From: Cantharellus purpuraceus
Lineage: Eukaryota > Basidiomycota > Agaricomycetes > Cantharellales > Hydnaceae
Direction of reading: 5' to 3'
Length of the DNA: 64,000 bases
Assembly: GCA_025174535.1 (NCBI GenBank)
Contig: JALBUN010000006.1
Coordinates: 62,001 to 126,000, forward strand
The number at the start of each line of letters is the position of its first letter. The first letter of the stretch is position 1. Below the pieces are notes generated by a model, which was not told the origin of the DNA, did not search any database, and saw nothing but the letters and a program-made list of their open reading frames with translations. The translations under genes and the position numbers were made by a program. This document shows, piece by piece, positions 47,024-57,322 of this stretch.

Positions 47024-49084
47024 TCATGGTGCAGAAACGGATGACGTCCCCGCCACGCGTGTGGCATCGTCATCCAAATGTGCCCCCAAGTTGTCTGGGA
47101 GCGCAAGCCTGGGATCATCAATCTCCGACTTCAATCGACCACCAAAGAGAACAGGACCGCGTTCCGCTCGGAAAACAGCGATTCGCGCCTCAACTTCGGG
47201 CCCTGAAATGCGAGTGACGTGTGAGCAGGTTTTTTTGGAGGGAGCAAACATCAGGTAATATGAGGTAGATGCGGCCCTGAAATCGAAAGCACTCACGGAA
47301 ATGGCGCATCAGCCCTTGGATGGGCCACGCAGCTGCATCGCCAAGCGCACATATGGTCTTACCCTCGACTTGTTTCCTGCGTAGAGTTTGTGAGTATCAA
47401 TCAGCCCACTTGCTCTCTTCATCGCTCCCCGCACGAGAGAAGGCGGAGCACGAAGAGATACGTCAAGAATTTGGCACATACGTTAACTCGAGGAGCATAT
47501 CGATTTCGCGTGTATGTGCTCTGCCTTCGACGAAGCGGTCCATCATGTTCATCATCCATGTTGTGCCTTCCCTACAGGGGGTACATTGTCCACAAGATTC
47601 GTGTTTGTAGAACTAGGGGTTCATAGTGGTGTTAGCGAAGGCACAAAAACGTGGATCAGGACGAGACAAGCTTGCTGCAATATGAACTCACGTGAGAGAA
47701 TCGAGCGATAGCTTTGACAATATCGGTGCTCTTGTCCATGACAATGACTGCACCTGTACCCAACCCACTTTGCGCATCCTTCAGCGAGTCATAGTCCATT
47801 CTAAGCACATGACGGGTTAGAAGTGACTCTGACGTAAATGGAAGAATCTACTCACAAAACCTCCTCGCACTTCTTGATCGGAAGCACCGGCACGGAACTG
47901 CCACCGGGGATGATCCCAAGCAAATTATCCCAACCCCCTCGCACCCCTCCACAGTGCTTTTCAACTAAATCCTTCAGTGGAATGCTCATCTCCTCCTCTA
48001 CGACACATGGATTATTCACATGTCCACTGATACAGAATAGTTTTGTGCCCTGGTTCCGCGCTCTGCCAAATCCCGCAAACCACGCCGAACCACGTCTGCA
48101 AATAGTCGGAGCAACGGCTACAGTCTCCACATTCGCTACAGTACTGGGGCACCCAAAGAGTCCGACATCTGCAGGGAACGGTGGTTTAAGACGTGGCTTT
48201 CCTTGCTTTCCCTCGAGACTTTCTATTAAGGCTGTCTCTTCCCCACAAATGTAAGCCCCGGCACCACGGTGCAGGTAAACATCAAAGCTATAGCCAGACC
48301 CGCATGCATTAGGTCCAATAAGGCCGGCTGCATAGGCTTCTTTGATTGCCTGAGCAAGATGCGAGGCTTCTTGGTAAAACTCGCCACGGATATAGATATA
48401 GGCTAGGTAGAGACGGTGAGTTACACCAATTATAGAGACTAATGGGAGTACCTGCGGTGGCATTCATGGCACGTCCTGCCACCAAACAGCCCTCCACGAG
48501 TTTGTGAGGGTCTCCTCGCATAATCTCGCGATCTTTGCAAGTCCCTGGCTCTCCTTCATCTGCATTCACAACCAAGTACCGTGGGCTGCGTACAAATGCA
48601 ACTTTCCATTAAAAGTGCACCAATTGAACTTGAAAATACCACACGCACCGCTTATCTTTCTCCCATCCAGGCTTATTCATAAAGCTCCATTTAAGTCCGC
48701 TCGGAAAGCCCGCTCCACCACGCCCACGAAGTCCGGAATCCTTTATGGTCTGGATGATCCAAGAGTCGCCCTTAAGCAATATATCTTTTGTGCGGTGCCA
48801 GTCACCTCGACTCTAAGCAACCCTGGTGTGAATGTCTCGATCAAATACCAGGAACGAAACACATACCTGTGCACCTTTGAGGCCATGATCGTGTCGGCAA
48901 AAAGCGTTGGTAAATATCCGATCCTATGCATTTAGAGTTCATTGTTAGGAATCAAAGGGCTACAAAGGATACATGCCTGGTCTTTCAGCCCACCATATCT
49001 TCGAACAGGAGGCTCTGTGACAGTGGCAAGAGTGCGACGGATGGTACTTGGTCGTGCTAGAGCTAGTATAGGCAGTCGAATCAT
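47024..49084 (-). CDS. NDUFV1/nuo51: NADH:ubiquinone oxidoreductase 51-kDa subunit, mitochondrial complex I
   Basis: This is the nuclear-encoded flavoprotein subunit of complex I that binds NADH, FMN and the N3 [4Fe-4S] cluster. The ATG at 49084 opens a mitochondrial presequence ([19 protein letters not shown]) followed by [12 protein letters not shown]; an upstream in-frame ATG at 49144 would add 20 residues without presequence character. The FMN/NADH motifs are [39 protein letters not shown] and [20 protein letters not shown]. The cluster ligands are [11 protein letters not shown], with the fourth Cys in [13 protein letters not shown]-terminal extension rich in charged residues ends AGTSSVSAP. 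Six or more introns join in frame. It is a single-copy housekeeping gene and a good anchor for synteny. Confidence 0.95.
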
Positions 49085-49635
49085 CCAACCGCGATGGAGA
49101 AGAGGATATTGCTTACCGCGAGCTTGCCCCGATGCTGGCAACATTTCAGCTTTGAAATGTTGTTACTAATGGACTGAGGTGGGTGTATCGGGTGACTATG
49201 TCACGATGTCACTTATTTGCCGCCTCAGCCGATATTCCATGGGGAGGTCAAAAGATAATCGTGGCCCTCCCTTGGAAGAAGGTCCAGAGGATGATGATGC
49301 ATTGAAACGGAATAAAGGAACTGCCCTTATGTAACGTGTATGCCATTATTGTAATACATGTCCGAACCAGTTCTTGAAGCACTTGAGACCATTCTTGGTA
49401 CCTTTGACCGTACACGCATGCTTCAAGAGCACAACTTCAACAACTCGGTATAAATGAGAAAAAATTGAGCGATATGATGGTAAGAATGCAGTAGAAGGCG
49501 AAGTGATATGACAGTCTGCGCCATGATAAACCTGGCAAGACACCGAGTTCTCATCGCCGCCCTATCGTCGTTTACGTCCCATTGACGATGAGGTAGTTGT
49601 GCAATAACAATATCCCCCTTCATTTCTGATGGCCC

Positions 49636-51768
49636 CTACCTGTCCTGAAATATCAGTTGCTTGGCAGCGTCTGATCGGGGGGTGATTGCGCATTGAAACG
49701 CCTCGGGACCCCTGCCAGTCGAACACGCATTGAACTCTTGTCAAGTACAAATACAGAGTAATCACTCACGAAAAAAATCCAGATCTGAAAGCGGCCCTTA
49801 CAGGAATTTCCTGTCCGTTGCTGTCTCTCGAAGAGGTGATATCAAATACGCTCAAGATCGAGACTACTGCTATATAGATAGAATTGCCAGCGAGATATCG
49901 ACCAGGGCATATTCTTTACAGTCTATTCAGAAACTTGCATGTTGAAGATGGCTTAATGCTTGCCTTCTTCCGAATCCAAATGCGATGGTCGGGTCTTTCA
50001 TGCCTGGGGAAAGAAAGCGTTCTGGGAGGAACTTGTCCACGTTCGGGCCATACGTAGCCTCATCATGAAGCATGTACCTAAATCGAGATGTGAGCTGGAG
50101 GCAGTTGGTACAAGACAATCGAATACCATGCATTTCCCATTACAATGCTTCCCGCAGGAATAAGATAGCGCCCAAAGACGTCGTCCTGTGACACGCTGTG
50201 TGCAAGACCAAGAGGTATGATGGGATGCCATCGCATAAGCTCTTTACAGAGTGCGTTGATGTAGGGTAGATTTGCACGGTCTTCAAACTCAGGGAGTCGA
50301 GTCGATCCCACCACTGCATCCAGCTCCCTCTGTGCCTTTCGTTGTGCTTCGGGGAAAAGAACCATGGCGAGAAAGAACGTGTGAAGCACAGTCACAGTCT
50401 ATATGTCGATGAGCATTGAGAGAGATCAAAGAAAAAGATAATCGTGGAACGTGCCGTGTCTGATCCTGCAGCATAGATGGCGCCTCCAGTGTCCCGAATG
50501 ATGCCTTCTTTCTCAGACTGATGACGTACATCTCCACTAACGGAGAGATTTTCCAATAGAGACGAAATGTAACAAGGTACCATTTCTCCAGATTTCTGGC
50601 CAATCGTAGAATGAAATCGAGTGAAGTTAGTAGTATTATTATGCTCACAATAGTTTGTTTGACAGTTTCAAAAGGTTTAATACGCATTTCATCCGCGTAA
50701 TTCCGCCAGACTTTGGCCTTTCTTTGAAAGCCAGCTCCAGGAAACCATTCGGGAACATACTTCACTGTCACAGCATTTTAGACTTGCAGGTAGAAAGGGT
50801 GACTGTTACGCACGTATGGGAGCCATATCAACGAGGAACGCGCCTGGATTTCCCGCTTCCGAGATACCGGCCAAGGCCTTCTCTGCAGTAATAATAAAAG
50901 GATCGTCTTTGAGTAACACCTTGATTCCGTAGACAAGCTGTGTGTTGATATATCAGAATAACGACGTTTCCAGTTAGCATCCAGTAACATACCTCCATGA
51001 TGATGGCTCCAGCAGTGTGTCTCAGGTGTTCCACAAAATCGCCTGGTGTATCAGAAAGTCGTTGAAGTAACGCCCTAAGATTGATTCAACAAGTATTGCA
51101 TATGGATAGAAGTGAAGTATGAACCGTGTTTGGTGGAGTTGAATTGGTTGATAATCTGCTGCTGCGACAGAATTAAGCTTCTGATGAAGCGTTCTTCGGT
51201 GGGAACGCCAGAGTTCCCCGTAGTGCATGAAGGATACAACCCAATCCCAGCCCATTCTATATGACGTTGAGTATTCTCAGATTCAAGAAGCCTGGAGAAC
51301 GTACAAATCATTAATCATTGGAAACTCGCTTCGATCGGAATAGACCGATGATCGTTTCTCGAATAGTTCATATGCCACATCTGCTGAGTTGATGATCACA
51401 ATTGACTGCCCGAAAGTCTTGAGATAGACGAGTTCGCCTCCATGAAGAATCAGGAGATCTGGTAAATTCGGTCGAACACGACTAGAGATACCATATTTCT
51501 TCGCCAAATGTGCGAAGCCTACCCACTCCTGCTGTGTGGGCATGTCAGAGAGATTCCCGATAATTGGCCTTCTTGGAGGTCCTGGTGGTAGGGATAGACC
51601 TGCACAGAGAGGAGACAATTGTCAAACCCAAAAAACATGAGCGGATAAGTTTGTAGTGCCTTTGGGATTGCGTCGCCGGGAAAGTAGTAGTTGAAGAGCT
51701 AGTAGGGCTGCTACTACCACACCGATAATGTCGAAGCCTGTGACTCTCGTCTCGATGATCCTAACCAT
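49636..51768 (-). CDS. cytochrome P450 monooxygenase, paralog 2 of the inverted pair
   Basis: This microsomal P450 is closely related to the gene at 21004-23149 and has the same intron positions. The ATG at 51768 opens the anchor GFDIIGVVVAALLALQLLL. Exon 2 begins GLSLPPGPPRRPIIGN, followed by IINSADVAYELFEKRS, MGWDWVVSFMHYGELWRSHR, VKYVPEWFPGAGFQ, the I-helix AAGSDT-TVTVLHTFFLAM, ExxR (ELMRWHP), PERF, and the heme loop FGFGRR-ICPGRY with the axial Cys. It ends QLIFQDR with a TAG at 49636-49638. All exons join without stops, so it appears functional. Three of its introns (49914-49963, 50399-50454, 51600-51659) have GC donors; at two of these positions the other paralog has GT. Note AGSDT in place of AGADT in the I-helix. 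Substrate unknown. Confidence 0.9.
49914..49963 (-). other. GC-AG intron in the heme-loop codon of P450 paralog 2
   Basis: The donor is GCAAGC after AGAAG and the acceptor TGTAAAG, 50 nt apart. Splicing gives FGFGRR-ICPGRY. The paralog has GTATGT at the same site. Confidence 0.8.
50399..50454 (-). other. GC-AG intron in the I-helix of P450 paralog 2
   Basis: The donor is GCACGT directly after the Thr codon of AGSDT and the acceptor ATATAG. Its length of 56 nt equals that of the matching GC-AG intron in paralog 1. Confidence 0.82.
51600..51659 (-). other. GC-AG intron 1 of P450 paralog 2
   Basis: The donor is GCACTA after CCCAAAG and the acceptor GTGCAG. The same intron of paralog 1 starts GTACTA after CCTAAAG, a single T-to-C difference at donor position 2. 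Confidence 0.8.
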
Positions 51769-53047
51769 ATGGATGTTTTACAGAAAGACCAATGTGCTGC
51801 CCATAGGTGAGGTCGTTGTTTGTTATCACCTCCATTGGTAGCGCCTACTAATGGGATGACTGTACTTCCTGATAGAAGACGTCGCTGTATTGATGATGCC
51901 GCCAGCGCATCGAGGCTTATTACAACTGCGCAACCTGGAGCGGAGCCGATGTCCAGACTGTTAGGCTACAGAACTCAAGTAAGCACCAGATTCAGTGATC
52001 CTTGTCCCAACTCATGGCAAATTATTCTTCCAGCGTGCATTGGAGGAGCTTCTGTCGGTAATGCCAGTATGCTTCTTTATTCTTCTCAGGTTTGTCCATT
52101 ACAGGGAGGCCAGCCGTACCGCATGCAGAACGAAAAGAAACTGGCGCGCTGTTCAATTCCTGGAAAAAAAAAAAAAAAAGAAGTCACCAACGGATTCCGA
52201 GATCAAATATAGGGTCGTCTATTCTTGACTATCGTTGGATTTCGTTGGCTGATCTCTGACTAAGATCCAGAGACCGAGGGTAGTGAACCCAGGCTGATGC
52301 TTCGAGATTCAAACTTCATAACCTCGAACCATCGACTCGGAACCGTTGCATTTCCCATGGTTAGGGTATATATATTTACCCAGCTTACTGTAAGCGACAA
52401 ACTTGGCTTGCTGATGCTCCACGATATACAGCATCTTCAAAATAGGACCAAACATGGCTTGCTAATGCTTCACTATCCCCAAAGTGGAACAAGATTGGAG
52501 CAACTGCTTGTCAGACTGACAGTATGGAGCTACACATTGGGAGTCCTGCGAACATTCTGCCATAGGTTTTGCAGATATATCATAGCTAGCAAACGTCAAC
52601 TTACAATAGCTGCCAATGATGCGAAATAGGACAGACAACGGGGCGACGAGAACCGACCTGGTGGCATGGTTGTGGCACGGCGGTCAAGGCAGTGGTCAGT
52701 TACTAACAACCGCATGAAGTAACCAGACAACTAGAGTTGATTAGGGTGACGTACATGGATCTGGCTTAAGCTAGGTTCACTAGGAGTATTCTGCGAGAGA
52801 GCCACTTTAGCACCAGGCTGCTTTGAATGTCCGCCAGAAGACAGGACTGAAGATTCAAAATATATAGCAAAATGCCATGGCCCACACGCAACCTGTTTTC
52901 ATGACCAGCGATGACAGTACCCTGTATCCAGGGATGGGACACTGGCAGAAGAGTCCAAGGTTCAGGCAGTGAAAGTGGCCAGTTATCTAAGTTATACGTT
53001 GGGTAATGATCCAGCGTGAGAGAAAGTCAACAGACAGCCCGAGAGGA
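51769..53047. other. intergenic, no gene supported
   Basis: This is the upstream region of P450 paralog 2, with a 16-nt poly-A run at 52164-52179. A 110-codon frame at 52297-52629 and a 130-codon frame at 51820-52212 lack recognisable domains. Confidence 0.4.
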
Positions 53048-53658
53048 TGTTGGAAGTGAGAAAAGACTTCACTCGTTGATTATGTTATCGTACTTCCAAC
53101 ATTATGTAAATACAGAGTTCATCCACGTAGTGGCTACCCTTGTCCTTTATCTCTGAGGACCCACCCCGCCCCAGTTCCCATCACAACGTCAATGGCGAGC
53201 GTGGTCCAGAGGCACTGTTCCCAAGAGCATAGGATGGCAAGGGTGTTGAACAGAACGGGGCGTCCCTTGGAATCCACTACGGTCCACAAGTGTGACTATG
53301 AATCTTCATTGACCGAGTCGCTGATAGCGTATTACAGAACATATATAAGTTTTGTTTCTTGTAGTTTAGTACCTCAGTCACTCGTTTACACGAGAGGTAG
53401 AATTCCTTTTATCTTATAGTAGCTGACATACTATGTAGTCTATACTAGGTTTGTCATAATAACAGTCACTTGTTTACATGAGACTGAGTCTATACTAGCT
53501 TCCACTGCCATAACCTTGTCTATAGGTTATGGGCCCCATTGCCTAAATGAATACAACTGAAATTTGATATATCTACTATGGCTACTACTACCCCCCAAGC
53601 TCCTTCTACTGACAGACTAGCAGCTCACTTATATGAAATTCCATACCTTGAAGATGAT
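53048..53658 (+). mobile_element. Ty1/copia-like remnant: LTR and start of gag
   Basis: A stretch beginning TGTTGGAAGTGAG at 53048 leads to a putative primer-binding region (GGTTATGGGCCCC, about 53,526) and then an ATG at 53578. The product STDRLAAHLYEIPYLEDD resembles the N-terminus of fungal copia gag proteins. The frame is cut at 53659 by an LTR of family D. The LTR end and duplication cannot be fixed, so the class is tentative. Confidence 0.45.
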
Positions 53659-54164
53659 TGTTACACACTAGGTCTGATTGGGGGTTGGAGATTGGGTTGG
53701 AGGTTGGGTTGGAGGTTGGGTTGGAGTCAGGGGTTAGGTATATCATGGAGGTCAGAATGGACTTGGCTTCAGCTTATGTGCTGCACCCTCACTAATACTG
53801 GTGTCCGAGATTTCGGAGATGGAGTATGACTTAGATAGTTAGGATCGGACTTAGGAACTAGGTGTGGTTTGTCGGGCAGCTTAAATACATATTTGAAATC
53901 TAATAATAATTACTCCAGTGATGGGTCTCCAAGGCCAACGGCCTTACATGAGTATGTCCAAGTCCAATAGGGATGGATGTCTGGGTTCCTATGGTGATGC
54001 TGATGCATCAATTGGAACTGGACACAGATGGGTGAGATTCGGCAGTGACAATTGGACAGATAAATAGAGACATGACGGTTCCCAAATGGAGTATAGATTT
54101 CATATGCGCAGGGATCTGAGTGGATCTGATGGGGATCTGGGCATTAATGAATATAGTCATAACA
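53659..54164 (-). mobile_element. LTR, family D, copy with an internal 12-bp repeat
   Basis: On the minus strand it starts TGTTATGACTATATTCATTA (54164) and ends TGTGTAACA (53659), with a 5-bp inverted terminal match TGTTA/TAACA. About 300 bp (53,867-54,164) match 56,444-56,740 closely. Near 53,690-53,730 it has a short tandem repeat with unit GGTTGGGTTGGA. The flanks (atgat, gtatc) do not match, so a rearrangement is likely. Confidence 0.7.
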
Positions 54165-54304
54165 GTATCTCTCCATTTAAGGCTGAGCCCCTGAGGCCCC
54201 ATGTCCATGGATTGAATAGGTGAGATGGTTGGGCACAGTTGGAGTTATACTGGGGGTCTGGAGACATATAAAAGGAGGGGCATGATTCAGGTCTTATCCT
54301 CAAC

Positions 54305-54820
54305 AATGTCAAATCCTTTGGCAAACATAAGTGTGGCCGAGCTCGAGCAGTTGCTCCTGGCCTGATGGAAGGAAGAGGAAGAGGAGTGGAGATGGAAGGA
54401 GGAGCAGGAGTAGCAGAGATGGAAGGAGGAGCAGCAGCAGCGAGATGGAAGGAGGAGGAGGAGGAGTGGAGATGGGAGGAGGAGCAGGAGCAGAGATGGA
54501 AGGAGGAGGCAGAGATGGAAGGAGGAGGCAGAGATGGAAGGAGGAGGTGGAGACAGAACAGAGAAGGAAGGAGGAAGAAGCGAAAGCTGAGCGAGCCTGC
54601 AGGGTCAGGGAGCTTGTGGCTGTGATGGAGGCTGCAAGACTGAAGGAAGTGGAAGAGCAGGCACACGAGCTAGAAGCCGCCATGGAGGTAGAGGAGGTGA
54701 CTGGGGCAGGGGTGCCAGTCACTCGGGGAGTCTGAGTGTGCCAATATGGGCGGGGACCCCCGAGGTTGCCATTGTCTCAATTATGCGGACGGATTCAGCC
54801 CATCTGACAACTGTCCCTAC
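54305..54820 (+). pseudogene. coiled-coil, Glu/Arg-rich coding remnant X (first half)
   Basis: After a TATA-like ACATATAAAAGG at about 54,268, the ATG at 54305 opens MSNPLANISVAELEQLLLA. A TGA follows, then a long run of KEEEEEW-type residues in repeats of a GGAGGA-rich sequence, ending in a helical stretch (ELVAVMEAARLKEVEEQ). The composition is typical of the coil-rich ORFs associated with agaric retroelements, but I cannot name the family. It is cut at 54820 by an LTR A. The sequence continues on the minus strand from 57322, across the inverted segment. Confidence 0.5.
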
Positions 54821-56181
54821 TGTATGGGAACCACCTTTTTCCTATCAAATTCCATTTATGCAGCACTTATTCAAATATTCTCTATTTTTCCATATTTTTC
54901 CGGGAATATTCCATGCAGAACTCGGCCCAGAATCATTTATTTCTGCTGTGCTACAGTTGGGGACCCATAGGTGCCCACAAACCTTTGCACAGCTGGCTAT
55001 CCACCTTTGGACCAGGCATTCAGCCTGAATTCAAGCTCAGATGTCTCTGATCAATAAATATTCTCTAACTTGATAACCACAGCCTCTCAGGGCACTATTT
55101 TCCGTGCAGATCATCACATGAGATGTGGCTATCCATGGCTGTCCAAACCAGTGCAGAAAACAGGGTGGACACCCTTCTTTTTGCCTGATCAGTGCCTAGC
55201 TCAGGGATCAAATCAGCTGATGGGTGATCAAATCAGGTGATTGCCTTGGAATATTCTACCCCTTTCCATAACATTCTAGCTGTTTCCCTCTATTATTAGA
55301 TAGAACTTTCCAGAACCATTATTCAGCTCCTGATCAGTGTTAGTGCTGTGATCAGATCCTGTGATTGGCTTGGAATATTCTACCCCTTTCTTCCACCTTC
55401 CCCAACCTTCCAGTAGTTTCCATCTATTAATAGTAGAATATTCCAGAAGCATTAGTCAGCCCCTGTAAATACAATATATAAGGAGGCCATTCTGCCTCTG
55501 AAATAGAACATATCCATCATATCCTACCCATCTTCTGCACACCAGTGTGACTAGAGTGACATACAGTGTCATCCTCTATCTCAGTAACTGTTGATTACCA
55601 GTTCAAGGATCTTTTACAGTTGTGTAACTGTACTTGATTGCACTCGAAGTAGTGATATTCCTGCTTTGGGCATGAGTGTAGCATCTGCCTCATGTGACTA
55701 CGAATCTACAGGGTGAGATTGTCTGTTGATAGTCCTGCCATTAGTGCTCTTGTTTAAGTTACTAGTGTGTACTGCCTTTGCAGAGCATTAGAAGCTTGAA
55801 CTTGTGTGAAGCAGTTGCTAGACTACTTCACACATTGCTGTTACCTGCTTCTGAGTGCCACTGGTTGGACGGTTGGATTCATCCACCTACTTCCTTTAGC
55901 CTCTAAGTGCATTCCCCTCTTTTTGGAATATCTGGACCCCTAAGCGTCCGTGAACTCTAGACTCTAGATGTCTTATTCATTTCTTGCTGCTAAGAAATGT
56001 ATTACTTTTCTGCGTATAGTCTGCATTGACCAATACAAAGGATTGTAACCAAAGTACAAATGTTAAATTGTTTCTGGAGTTGTGCTGCAGCAGAGTTTGA
56101 TATTCTTCTCAGCTGTTCATTCATGGAATTGTGGTGATTTAGAGTTTGCCCTAACACCATAATTTTGCGGGTTCCAAAACA
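54821..56181 (-). mobile_element. LTR, family A (left partner of inversion 2)
   Basis: This 1,361-bp copy begins TGTATGGGAACC and ends GGTTCCAAAACA. The flanks are cctac (54816-54820) and gagat (56182-56186), which do not match each other but match the flanks of the inverted copy at 57323-59321 in exchanged fashion. It lacks about 60 bp near the left end compared with the 40525 copy. Confidence 0.9.
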
Positions 56182-56345
56182 GAGATGGCTTGTGCCAGAT
56201 TTGGGGAGGGCAGGGTGTCATCCTCTTCATTGATGGCCTCTATGTGGTCTGTCAGTTCTTTGATGACCTCAGGGATGGTGTCGATGCTGGGAGCGGGCAC
56301 CTCAATGGTTTGTGCACGTTTGGAATTGGTGGTGGATTGTGGCAT
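56182..56345 (-). pseudogene. N-terminal part of gypsy gag (element B/D)
   Basis: The ATG at 56345 opens MPQSTTNSKRAQTIEVPAP, followed by an acidic helix (IPEVIKELTDHIEAINEED), and ends LAQAIS at the LTR boundary. The next codons are found on the plus strand from 59322 (SLLASSIHNPQAPKSW), in the same frame when one copy of the 5-bp duplication is dropped. It starts 32 bp after the end of an LTR D, as a gag should. Confidence 0.8.
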
Positions 56346-56377
56346 TGGTAGGAGTGAGTATGGCAGTTTGAATATAC

Positions 56378-56740
56378 TGTTACACACTGAGTCCGATTGG
56401 GGGTAGGAACTAGGTGTGATATTCAAACTGGGGAATGAAGTCCCCAGTCGGGCAGCTTAAATACATATTTGAAATCTAATAATAATTACTCCGGTGATGG
56501 GTCTCTGAGGCTGACGGCCTTACATGAGTATGTCTGAGCCTGACGGGGATGGATGTCTGGGTTCCTATGGTGATGCTGATGCATCAATTGGAACTGGACA
56601 TGGATGGGTGAGATTCAGCAGTGACAATTGGACAGATAAATGGAGATGTGATGGTTCTCAAATGGAGTATAGATTTCATATGCGCAGGGATCTGAGTGGA
56701 TTGGATGGGGATCTGGGTGTTAATGAATATAGTCATAACA
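56378..56740 (-). mobile_element. LTR, family D, likely 5' LTR of the chromovirus
   Basis: It runs on the minus strand from TGTTATGACT (56740) to TGTGTAACA (56378). It directly precedes the gag start at 56345, so it is the best candidate for the true 5' LTR of the gag-pol element that continues at 59322-63836. The 3' LTR D is not inside the window. Confidence 0.7.
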
Positions 56741-56745
56741 CACAA

Positions 56746-57322
56746 GTTGCAAATTACACCAGGCCCGCTGAATGGCTCCATCAGAGCCAGAGCCTTGGGT
56801 GGTCCACTCCTTCTTGATGCAGCCTCCAAGTGCTCCCTCTCCTCCTCCTTGTCCTGCTGTTCAGCCACCGCCTTCTCCATCTCACACTTGCGAAGCTGGA
56901 TCGCTGACCTAGCAACACGCAGCTCCTTCTTACAAGTCACCAATACACAATTCTCTGCTTTGCACCATATGACCTTCTGGTCCGCCTCCTGCTTCTCTGT
57001 ATCAGCACTCGGGTGTGCCTTCAATGAAAAGATCACAACCTTGAGGATTTTCTTAGTGGAGCAGCATAGAGCTCCACCCTTTTGCAAGCTTCGACCATGG
57101 CTACCCAAGCCATCTCCTCATAGCAATTCAAGGTTGGATCTGGCTCCATATCCATCTCGACATCCACACCCACCTCAGGGTCTGCATTTGCATCGAGCTC
57201 CATATTGGCATCGGATCCGCCTCCACCTCCACCCTCTCCACCTCCACCACATCATCTTCTTCAGCTGCACCTACTGCAAATAATGGCCGTGACTGCAGAT
57301 GTAACAATGAGTCCACCGTAGG
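56746..57322 (-). pseudogene. coding remnant X (second half)
   Basis: On the minus strand, phrases such as EEMAWVAMVEACKRVELYAA and KKELRVARSAIQLRKCEMEK form a charged helical protein like that of 54305-54820, with stops. It is cut by LTR D at 56740. Confidence 0.5.

Larger units (their letters stand above)
56182..57322. other. segment inverted by LTR-LTR recombination (inversion 2)
   Basis: This 1,141-bp segment lies between inverted family-A LTRs with swapped 5-bp duplications: cctac at 54816 with its complement gtagg at 57318, and gagat at 56182 with its complement atctc at 59322. Re-inverting it restores both duplications, joins the two halves of a gypsy gag and joins remnant X. Confidence 0.87.

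Noticed and set aside
53680..53730. Telomere-like repeat
   Set aside because: The unit GGTTGGGTTGGA is short, interstitial and unlike the TTAGGG repeat usual in basidiomycetes.
56696..57283. 195-codon plus-strand frame
   Set aside because: It is antisense to remnant X and crosses the boundary of LTR D, so it cannot be an original gene.
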